This document shows, one piece after another, positions 1 through 7,523 of a stretch of 64,000 bases of DNA (position 1 is the first letter of the stretch; every line of letters begins with the position of its first letter). The stretch lies in NCBI GenBank assembly GCA_965214375.1, contig OZ243947.1, positions 310,001-374,000 of the forward strand, read 5' to 3'. The position numbers were made by a program, and so were the translations under genes. The notes under the pieces were generated by a model that saw only the letters and a program-made list of their open reading frames with translations, made no database searches and had not been told where the DNA came from. Source of the DNA: Endobugula sp965214375. Its GTDB lineage: Bacteria > Pseudomonadota > Gammaproteobacteria > Pseudomonadales > Cellvibrionaceae.

Positions 1-321
1 AGTCATAACGAAGCTGATTCATCTGATGGTACTGGTAGCGATAATAATGGTAACGGCGGGCATGGCGAAGGTGGAGATAATCCACTAAGCCGCAAGGGGC
101 CGATTGCCACGCGTGAAGACGCCTTTGCACAATTACTGGAAGCGGCAGAGTTTTTAATGCGCGATGACCCACATAGCCCGGTACCTTATATGGTTTATAC
201 CGCGTGTAGTTGGGGTGAAAAAGATGCGCCTGATTTATATCAAGAACTATTTTTACAAAAAGGCGGGCAGTTAAATATTTTTGAGGTAATGGGATTAGCA
301 TTGAGTGAAGACAAAAACTAG
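1..321 (+). CDS. tssA: TssA-like T6SS protein, C-terminal part (5'-truncated by window edge)
   Basis: An open frame runs from base 1 to a TAG at 319-321 and gives the last 106 residues of a protein. After a low-complexity Asn/Gly/Asp linker comes a stretch with SRKGPIATREDAFAQLLEAA, then DDPHSPVPYMVY and a final GLALSEDKN. The pattern of a GPI turn, an R-x-DA-x-x-x-L-x-x-AA helix, PHSPVPY and a short C-terminal helix is the conserved C-terminus of the TssA/ImpA family. TssA caps or primes the T6SS sheath. The rest of the gene lies outside the window. The next gene starts 9 bases downstream, so both are probably one transcript. Family assignment is from remembered consensus. Confidence 0.72.
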   Translation, partial: SHNEADSSDGTGSDNNGNGGHGEGGDNPLSRKGPIATREDAFAQLLEAAEFLMRDDPHSPVPYMVYTACSWGEKDAPDLYQELFLQKGGQLNIFEVMGLALSEDKN

Positions 322-330
322 GAAAAGATT

Positions 331-1419
331 ATGAATAATCGCACACCCAAGCGACACGTTTATCTACCGGGTTTATCGGCATTCGATAGCTCACATCAAA
401 AAGCAGCAGCTTATGAATTATTTCAGGGCCCTAATGGGCCTACAGCCAATAGTCATGATGCTGGCAGCGTTTTTTTTGATACAGTAGAAGCTAAAAGAGC
501 GGCAAAATTAGATTTTTCACGCCGTGCCTATGATATTCGCAAAAGAATGGCTCGCGGTGGTCATTCGGCTAATGCAATGGCCAAGATGCAGCGCGAACTT
601 TCTGGTATGACCCACGCAGTTCGTAACTCTCACGTTATTGATAATACGGCAGTCAATCCTGGTGTTCCGCATGCAGATACCCAGGCGAGTGATATTTTGT
701 TTGTAAAAGGGCATGGTAATCCTAACAGAGACTATAGCATTACTTCACGTACAACAGGAAATTCCGGTGATTATACGGTGCAAGGAGGGAATCTGGGGTT
801 TAATGCCGACACAGATGTTTCGGTATCACGCGGTCACAAAGCCAGCCATAATGCACAGAGTATTGCGCAAAAAGTAAAAAATATTAATGGCATGTTAGAA
901 AGCCCTGGGCTGGATGTACGTATCACGTCCTGCGGTAGTGCAGGAGGTGTTTCATCCACGGTTGATCCTATTTCGGATAACTATCGCTATTATAATTCTT
1001 TCGCGGGCAGTGTTTCACATGCGCTGGACGACATGCATGCTAATCGTGAAATTACAGTCAGCTGTTATATTGGTGAGTCCAACTCTTCTCATCCGCGGAC
1101 ACCAGTCAGTGATGGATTTGTCTCTCAAGTAAAACAGAAAGGGGATAATGCCACCTTTCAACAACGCCGTCAGAATTTTCTTAATCGCGTCGGTGCAGGT
1201 AATGCGGTCGATAGTCAACGTCCAAAACAGGTCAGCTCAACTGATGACAATTTAATTCAACAAATGGAACAAGTGGTGAGTGCTCCAAACCAGCCACCAG
1301 TATCCGATGCGTTACAATGCTCTATGCGCGCGTATACAAAAGTAAAAACCAGCGATCAAATGGTAAGTGTCGTCGCGGTACCGCGTTCATCAACACGTGT
1401 ACAGTTCCCAAGGCGATAG
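331..1419 (+). CDS. Candidate T6SS-linked protein with clan-CD-like cysteine protease motifs
   Basis: This 362-residue protein is not a family I can name. Its start is preceded by AGGAAAAG. A hydrophobic strand followed by His-Gly (ILFVKGHGNP, H128) and a second strand followed by Ser-Cys (LDVRITSCGSAGG, C201) are the two signatures of clan CD peptidases (caspase, legumain and the cysteine protease domains of large toxins). A helix-like segment with Ala-Gln-Ser lies between them and a further strand near residues 240-250 follows. The first 110 residues are polar and uncharacterised. There is no signal peptide. It sits 9 bases after tssA and 3 bases before the next gene, consistent with a T6SS effector or regulatory protease. 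Protease function is inferred from motif layout only. A non-enzymatic effector is the alternative. Confidence 0.55.
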   Translation: MNNRTPKRHVYLPGLSAFDSSHQKAAAYELFQGPNGPTANSHDAGSVFFDTVEAKRAAKLDFSRRAYDIRKRMARGGHSANAMAKMQRELSGMTHAVRNSHVIDNTAVNPGVPHADTQASDILFVKGHGNPNRDYSITSRTTGNSGDYTVQGGNLGFNADTDVSVSRGHKASHNAQSIAQKVKNINGMLESPGLDVRITSCGSAGGVSSTVDPISDNYRYYNSFAGSVSHALDDMHANREITVSCYIGESNSSHPRTPVSDGFVSQVKQKGDNATFQQRRQNFLNRVGAGNAVDSQRPKQVSSTDDNLIQQMEQVVSAPNQPPVSDALQCSMRAYTKVKTSDQMVSVVAVPRSSTRVQFPRR

Positions 1420-1422
1420 ATA

Positions 1423-2415
1423 ATGGCAGCAATGTCATCGCCATCATGCCATAGTGACTCTTTCTACCAGCAACTGTCGGCTTATTTAACCGACTTACAA
1501 GCGTCACTTCAGCAAGGCCTAGCGCCAGCTGGACGTTTATCTTGTCTGATCACCTTGCGTGAATATTGGCAGCATGGCTTTATGCTTGATGATTTTTCAG
1601 AGACAATCTTGGATGTCGCTCAAAAATTATCTGATTGGCCTTTGCTGATTCAGCTACTCCTTAAAATCCGTTATAACGGACTTACTTCTGATAATGCGTT
1701 GTCCTTGGCAGAAGCCTATTATTTAATGGGCAATATCAATGCTGCACGTCATACGCTAGCAACATTACTATTAGCACAGCCCTATCATCAACAGTGCCAT
1801 GATTATTGGAAATGGATGTGTGCTGCACATGCATTTCCTCACTTGCAGGATGAAGAATTACGATTAACGCCGCTGACTGAACACCACCTACAAGCGTTCT
1901 CCTGGCAATACTCCGAGTCCGTTAAAGATTTATGTAACTTGCCTGATTTTTCCTCAGTTACCGAGTGGCATGAATTGTATCAATGGATGCTGCATGATAC
2001 CAACCGAGTGATTTTGGCTGTTATTCATGAGCAATGGGGCTTTATCGGCTGTGTGCATTTACAAGTTTATGATGGTATAGGATTTTTTTATTACTGGCTT
2101 GGTGATGATTTTCAAGGGCAGGGGCTTGGTCCGCGGGCGGTTAACCTATTGTTAGATTACGGTTACCGCCATATGGGGATGAATTGCTGTTACGCCAAAG
2201 TTTTTCAGCGTAATAAGGCGTCACATAAAGCCATCAAAAAACTAGGTTTTCAACAACTACCCTTTGATGCCTTAGCACCCTATGACGATGAAATATTTTA
2301 CTACTGGGGAAACCCCCACAAAAAGACAGTGCTATTAGCGGATTTACAGTATTTACTGATGAGAATGGAATCGTTGATTGAGGTTGTGCCGCATAAATTA
2401 CAAATAAATTTTTAA
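1423..2415 (+). CDS. TPR-like / GNAT acetyltransferase fusion protein
   Basis: A 330-residue protein starts 3 bases after the preceding stop. Residues about 30-140 are helical, with TPR-like spacing (ALSLAEAYYLMGNINAARHT). Residues about 145-290 form a GNAT fold: an RLTPL-type first strand, then the acetyl-CoA loop QGQGLGPRA near residue 231, and the late GNAT pattern N-K-A-S-H-K-A-I-K-K-LGF. GNAT enzymes move an acetyl group from acetyl-CoA to a small molecule or protein amine. The substrate is unknown. The position right after the candidate effector suggests a role in modifying or neutralising it, which is inference. The transcript appears to end in the hairpins just downstream. Confidence 0.7.
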   Translation: MAAMSSPSCHSDSFYQQLSAYLTDLQASLQQGLAPAGRLSCLITLREYWQHGFMLDDFSETILDVAQKLSDWPLLIQLLLKIRYNGLTSDNALSLAEAYYLMGNINAARHTLATLLLAQPYHQQCHDYWKWMCAAHAFPHLQDEELRLTPLTEHHLQAFSWQYSESVKDLCNLPDFSSVTEWHELYQWMLHDTNRVILAVIHEQWGFIGCVHLQVYDGIGFFYYWLGDDFQGQGLGPRAVNLLLDYGYRHMGMNCCYAKVFQRNKASHKAIKKLGFQQLPFDALAPYDDEIFYYWGNPHKKTVLLADLQYLLMRMESLIEVVPHKLQINF

Positions 2416-2419
2416 ATGC

Positions 2420-2456
2420 TTTTATAATTAAGTTTTCGATTAACTTAATTATAAAA
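2420..2456. repeat. Perfect 15-bp inverted repeat downstream of the GNAT gene
   Basis: Arms 2420-2434 and 2442-2456 are exact reverse complements around a 7-base loop. The stem is AT-rich, with no adjacent T-run of its own. It sits directly in front of the GC-containing terminator at 2465-2496 and may be part of the same 3' end structure. Confidence 0.7.
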
Positions 2457-2464
2457 AGAAGCAT

Positions 2465-2496
2465 AAAAACCTCCAAAAACATATGGAGGTTTTTTT
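2465..2496. terminator. Bidirectional rho-independent terminator
   Basis: An 11-bp stem (2465-2475 with 2484-2494, core ACCTCCA/TGGAGGT) is flanked by an A-run upstream and a T-run downstream. It can therefore stop transcription from both the GNAT gene on the plus strand and the small gene ending at 2510 on the minus strand. Confidence 0.82.
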
Positions 2497-2509
2497 GAAA
2501 ATAGAATAA

Positions 2510-2770
2510 CTAGCCGTTGTTGCCTTTTCTCCCTGAAAAAAACGTGGGTGCTGCCCCTAATACGGTGAAGGCGGCAAGTCTGGCTAATCTTACTCTTGGA
2601 GATCCGCCTCCTTTTATAGCCATATCGGTAAATGCTCCGTACGCGGCAACGCCTTGGCTTGCGGCTGTAGCACCCGAAGGACTAGTGAAGTGATCATGGG
2701 CGGTTGAGGCGGTACTGACATGTGATGCTCGGTTCGCCCAAGGAAAAATTTGTGACGCCATATTCGACAT
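2510..2770 (-). CDS. Small Ala/Ser-rich protein of unknown function
   Basis: An 86-residue protein. The start at 2770 is chosen because AGGAG lies 7 bases upstream; a longer open frame up to 2827 lacks such a site. The N-terminal half is Ala/Ser/Thr-rich (MSNMASQIFPWANRASH). The C-terminal half has a Gly-rich turn, a basic stretch (SPRVRLARLAAF), a short hydrophobic segment (AAFTVLGAA) and a basic Gly/Asn tail. I recognise no family. It converges on the T6SS operon across a shared terminator. A small secreted or membrane-active peptide is possible, but nothing in the sequence proves it. Confidence 0.5.
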   Translation of the reverse strand: MSNMASQIFPWANRASHVSTASTAHDHFTSPSGATAASQGVAAYGAFTDMAIKGGGSPRVRLARLAAFTVLGAAPTFFSGRKGNNG

Positions 2771-2993
2771 AAAAATACTCCTATAACAGTGAATGGTAAA
2801 AATGCTTATTGTTTTTTTAATAAGCATAAAATTTACAAGCAGTATTTATACCATGCGTTTTATGGGTATTTTTTATGGATGTTGATAGAAAATGTACTAT
2901 TTTAGCGGGTTAATTGTGGGTTGCTTTTAACCCTTTTGTGCAAAAAATTACTATGTTTTATCTATGTTATGGAGTCGTTTTTTTAGTGGGGTG

Positions 2994-3125
2994 TTATTCC
3001 GATGTCTCGCTTTTGCTGGCTTCGGTTGCTTTGCTCTTTTCTTTTGATGAGCGTACAAAGTAAGCGGCAATTGGCGGTAATATGACAATTGCAGATATAA
3101 CAATCAATCCTACGGTAAAAGCCAA
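2994..3125 (-). CDS. Short single-span membrane protein with TTG start
   Basis: A 43-residue frame starts with TTG at 3125, with GGAG 8 bases upstream. The product begins MAFTVGLIVISAIVILPPIA, a clean transmembrane helix interrupted by a Pro pair. It continues with a charged cytoplasmic-looking tail rich in Lys, Ser and Glu. No family is recognised. Nothing else fills this gap, and the hydrophobic-then-charged design with a ribosome site argues that it is real. Mature function unknown. Confidence 0.45.
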   Translation of the reverse strand: MAFTVGLIVISAIVILPPIAAYFVRSSKEKSKATEASKSETSE

Positions 3126-3382
3126 AATTATTCTCCTAATATTTAAAGCTGCTTTACGATAGTTTTAATACGTTATAGCCAACCAAAATAGATTGATATA
3201 ACTTGTGGGCACTCAGAAGCAAACACGAGTAAAACGGTTTTATAAGCATGCTTATAAGCTTGTTTAAGTTTAAAAGCAGCTTCCGATGTTAAATTGAGGT
3301 TATTCCATATTAATTACCCCTTGACCTTATCGACCAAAATAAATAAAATAGGTTAAAAATTACCTATAATATTGGGGTGGGT

Positions 3383-4213
3383 ATGGAAACACAAGACAAC
3401 AAACAGGACATCTCTTCACGTGATTTAGATAATGTCAATGCCGCTGTTGGCAATGGTCAATTTAGGCTATCTACAGGTAGTGTTGAAACTGATTCAATTA
3501 CCATTATTGATTTGCCTCATACGCGGCTCCCTCAACCCATTGATCAAGGCTTCATTCCTGAGCCTAGTCCAATTGTTGACTTTCCACCGGTAGCTGATCC
3601 GGGCTTAATTGCTAAACCTAGTCCAATTATAGACTTTCCTCCGGTAGTTGCCCCCAGCTTAATTACTGGGCCTAGTCCAATTATTGACTTTCCTCCGATA
3701 GTTGACTCTGGTTTAATTGTCGGGCCTGGTCCAATTATTGATCCCCCTCTTGTGATTGACCCTGGTTTAATTGTCGAACCGGGTCCAATTATTGAGCCTA
3801 GTCCAATCATTGGTTTACCTCCGATTGATATAGGGCCGATTATTATTGATCCCCCGGTAGTTGACCCTGATCCGATCATTGGTTTACCGCCGATTGACAT
3901 AGGGCCAATTATTATTGATCCTCCGGTAGTTGATCCTGATCCGATCATTGGTTTACCGCCGATCGATATAGAGCCAATTATTATTGAGCCCCCGGTTGTA
4001 GGTCCTGATCCTATTGCCGATTTACCTTTGGCTATTGGTGATATCCTATCTGATTTGGAGCCTATTATAGGGTTGGAGAACACGGCAGTTGTACAGCCAA
4101 TAGTATGCTCTGACATTGTTAGTAATCCTATACTGTCGCCATCGTATAATCCTCTTATTGATCATAGTGTGGAGCTAGAAATATTAAGCTCAGGCGATCT
4201 CGATTTCATATAG
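3383..4213 (+). CDS. Pro/Ile/Asp-rich tandem repeat protein with leader-like N-terminus
   Basis: A 276-residue protein. The start at 3383 is chosen because GGGGTGG lies directly in front; a GTG at 3377 would add two residues. Residues 1-25 (DISSRDLDNVNAAVGNG) resemble the leaders of double-glycine-type bacteriocins, where a D/E-L-x-x-V-x-G/A-G motif precedes cleavage. The middle is built from repeats: first about four 18-residue units of the type PSPIIDFPPVVDPGLI, then three 23-residue units starting at 3809, 3878 and 3947, exactly 69 bases apart. The C-terminus is acidic and non-repetitive. No known domain. A secreted or surface-exposed fibrous protein is the best guess. The transcript ends at the terminator at 4225. 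Confidence 0.6.
   Translation: METQDNKQDISSRDLDNVNAAVGNGQFRLSTGSVETDSITIIDLPHTRLPQPIDQGFIPEPSPIVDFPPVADPGLIAKPSPIIDFPPVVAPSLITGPSPIIDFPPIVDSGLIVGPGPIIDPPLVIDPGLIVEPGPIIEPSPIIGLPPIDIGPIIIDPPVVDPDPIIGLPPIDIGPIIIDPPVVDPDPIIGLPPIDIEPIIIEPPVVGPDPIADLPLAIGDILSDLEPIIGLENTAVVQPIVCSDIVSNPILSPSYNPLIDHSVELEILSSGDLDFI
3809..4015 (+). repeat. Three 69-bp in-frame tandem repeats
   Basis: Units begin at 3809, 3878 and 3947 and encode IGLPPIDIGPIIIDPPVV plus DPDPI, with few changes in the third copy. They lie inside the repeat protein gene and preserve frame, so copy number can change without breaking the protein. Confidence 0.9.
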
Positions 4214-4224
4214 CTAATGTCTAG

Positions 4225-4257
4225 AAAAACCAGTTCACACGTGAACTGGTTTTTTTG
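4225..4257 (+). terminator. Rho-independent terminator after repeat protein gene
   Basis: Stem CCAGTTCAC (4230-4238) pairs with GTGAACTGG (4241-4249) and is followed by seven to eight T. An A-run on the other side makes it potentially bidirectional. Confidence 0.88.
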
Positions 4258-4433
4258 CCGGGTTATTTCCAACCCGCCACACGGATTACACCCACTATAA
4301 AACTTATTTGTAGACTAAAAAGTACTAAAATCGTCAAAAATGCCGCTAAAATTCAATAATTAGTTGGCATTAAACCTGCAATTTCTGCTGTTGGTACCTT
4401 TAACTTACATGTAGCGAATCAACGCAGGGCTTT

Positions 4434-7400
4434 ATGACGTCGAACCCGCCTTACAATATTAAGCGCCTTCAGGTGTATGACCAGTTGGTAAGTATTGCTA
4501 TTGAAGAAGATGCGAATAGTACGCCTCTCAATAGTGATTATATTCGTGTGCATTCTATGCAAGGGCAGGAGTCAGGATCACAGCCCTACCAGTTAACGGT
4601 AGAGTTGCGGGCAGACGATACTGAAGAGTCAGGGCCAACATTGGGTTCTACGTATATTGGTAACTGGGCACGCGTACGTATTCAGATGCCGCAGCCTAAA
4701 GATAAGCTGGAAAAAACAGCGCCACGTTATTTTCGCGGTATTATTACCGAGCTGGCGGTGGGTGCGCCGGGTATTTATACGCTGACCTTACAGTCTCCTC
4801 TGCATTTGTTGACCTTGCGTAATGCTTACCAAATTTATAATGATTGTGATCTGCGTCAATTAATTACGCGTTTACTGGCAAAAGAATTAATGGATCCGCG
4901 CTTTGTATTGCGGTTTGATTTTAGTGATATCCCAACACTGACACGTATTCAGGATTGGATGCAGGCCGGGGAATCGTACTTTGATATGTTGCAGCGTATT
5001 TTGGGTAAGGCGTTTATTTATTTTTATTTTATCCATGAAGAAAATCGTTTAACACTGGTTTTTTCTGATAAAACGGTGACGCCGAATACGGTAAAAATTC
5101 CCGGGCATGAAAGTGGCCCGTTACCGCTGCGTTATACTTACACCTCGGTGGAGCCTTTAGGTTCACAACAATACGATGTATTTGCTGAATTGCGTTATTC
5201 GGTAAAAATGATGCCTGCAAAAGTCTCCACGTTATTATCACAGGTCGATCCGCAGTGGAAAGATAATACGGTTGCTACTTACCACAGTTATCAGGCGCAA
5301 AGTAGTGACTCCTCTTCAGTAGGTTTTCATCATTACTGGAATTATGATTATGGCGTTAACAACGAAGAGGCCAAAGATCAGTCAACCAAATTACGCCAAC
5401 AAATTGCCACGGAAGAAGGTACCTTAACCGGTAATGTTTATACGCCGTAATTAAGTGCCGGTTATTGTTTTCAGATATTGAACCCTTTGTTAAAAACACA
5501 AAAATTTGATGAAAGAGATGAGGGGAGAGGTAACCCTGAGTTTCATGAAAAAATTTATGTGGTCACTAAAGTACAACATAAAATAGATATTGAAAAAGGC
5601 TATACCGGAAGTATTGAAGCCACTGAAGTGGTGATCACTGAAGAGGAAGAAAATAAAACGTATTTAACGCCATTTGGTATGCATACCACACAACAGGGTA
5701 GTGTATTGGCAAAGGTGTTAGATCATAAAAAACCGGTGGGCTGGCGCTACCGTGAAAAAGGTAATTTTCAACCCGAAAAAGGCCAGGTTTTTTTTGAAGG
5801 CAATATGGAATTCCGGGGCGAGTGTTATGGTGAAGCCGGTTGTTTAGTTGAGTTAGTCAATGGTCAACGGCATTGGGTGGTATTGCCGCGCTCGTCACAA
5901 ATCGTACCGGAAGTGAATTCTATGGTAATGATTGGGCGCGGCAGTAACGAAAGCGAACAACCGGAATTACAGCAAGTACTAGCCTCACATGGTTCCAAGG
6001 TGATTCAACCACCGGACCGCCGTAAAGCCTCATGGACAGCCAATACCAACTGGGGTAGTAATTATTCTACCAGTTATGGCGATAGTATCAGTATTCATTT
6101 TGGGCACAATGCGCAAACTGATTTACCACAAGCTGTACGTTTGGTCGAAGGCGCCTACGATAAAATCGGCATGATGAGTACTTGGTACGGTGGCTGTAGT
6201 TACAATAAGGGTGGCTCATGGAGTGTGTCATTAAGTGGTAATCAAAGCGCACCCGATGAAGGGGTGATTGGCGCTTCCATTTCACAGGGCAGTAGCTTTA
6301 ATGAATCGCATGCGGCGCACAGTTATAGTTACGGCTCTACCAATTTGAGTGAAGGGTATTCTGAAACCGGTAAGTCTGCCAGTGTGTCTGTGATTGGCAA
6401 ATATACTCCAGATCCAAATTTAAATTCGCCCAGTTTTGTCAACGGTAAACTCCCTAAAGATATTAGTGAATACAGTGGCAAGTTAAATAACGGCGATACC
6501 TTTAGTCGCAGTTCTATTCTTGGCCGCTCTATCAGTTGTACGGGTATTGGGGTGACGGCGCCGGATGTGTCTATCTCATCGATTTTGCCCATGACGCATT
6601 ACAACAATACCTTAACCGTAGGGATGAATGAAAATTGGAGCAAGACCATTGGTGTGACGTTTAGCGACTCGTTAATGGTGGGTATGTCGATGAGCAATAG
6701 CGTGAATCTGGCAGCGCAATTAAATAACTCATTAACGATCGGTGCTATTGCTAATGTTGATACCCGTATTGCTGGAGTAGTGAGTTTATCCACAACGATT
6801 GGTCCCAGTACGAGTACTTCTTTGCAAATTGCAAATTCGACATCAACATCAACGGTTATTGGTAACAATACGAATATTTCTACCAATCTTACCAATAATA
6901 CCAACGTATCGACCACTAACGGCAATGGTATTGATTTATCAACCTATGTCGGTAATAAGATATCTAACAGCACATATGTTGGCGCCACTAACGATACGTC
7001 TTTAAATGTTTCTGCTAGGAATTCTAATAGTATTTCTGTTGGCGTGAGTAATGAAACCTCCGTCAATCTTGCTGCCAAAAAGTCCACCAGTATTAATGTG
7101 GGTGCTTACGATGAAACTGCCATTAACGTCTCGGCCAGAAACTCGACCAATATTTCAGTGGGAGTGTCTAATGATACGTCTATCAGTGTAGCGGCCAGTA
7201 ATTCCAACAGTAATGCGGTATCCGCAAAAAATGATACCAGTATTAATATTGGCGCTTCTATGGCCAATGTCGTCAACCTTAGTGCCAGCACCGTGATAGA
7301 AAATTTCATGTCAGCCTCACTGGCGATGAAAAACAGTTTAAGTGCCAGTATGGAATTAATTAATTATTTATCAGCAACCGTGCAAATTATTAACCAAGCG

Positions 7401-7517
7401 AGCGCAGAGGTAAAAGTGGTAAATGGTGTCGTTCAGGTAGAATCCGATTTGCGCACTATTGGTAAAATGAGTGCCTTAACCGGTGAAATTATTTCAGCGA
7501 TTGCAAGTAAATTGTGA
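4434..7517 (+). pseudogene. vgrG: T6SS spike protein VgrG, interrupted by in-frame TAA
   Basis: VgrG trimers form the puncturing spike of the T6SS. The first frame (338 residues) carries the phage-gp27-like part (RYFRGIITEL, TLTLQSPLHLLTLR, ESYFDMLQRI). It stops at TAA 5448-5450. The same frame resumes at once with LSAGYCFQIL, the usual VgrG strand leading into the OB/gp5 region, and runs to 7517, ending in a long Asn/Ser/Thr/Val-rich beta-helix. Exactly one codon is lost, so this is a point nonsense mutation; an intact protein would be 1027 residues. A TTG at 5478 could restart translation but would omit the joining strand. It heads the module with the DUF2169, DUF3540 and DUF4150 genes. Readthrough would restore it; otherwise the spike is dead. 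Confidence 0.85.
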
Positions 7518-7523
7518 GTAGCT

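Noticed and set aside
3809..4015. 69-bp direct repeats considered as a CRISPR-like array
   Set aside because: Contiguous, no spacers, and in frame with a protein.
3544..4116. Long open frame (190 codons) on the minus strand opposite the repeat protein
   Set aside because: It mirrors the Pro/Ile repeats and exists only because the repeat codons lack reverse stops; no ribosome site or independent signal.
6329..6925. Minus-strand frames within vgrG
   Set aside because: Shadows of the low-complexity needle repeats; no start context.
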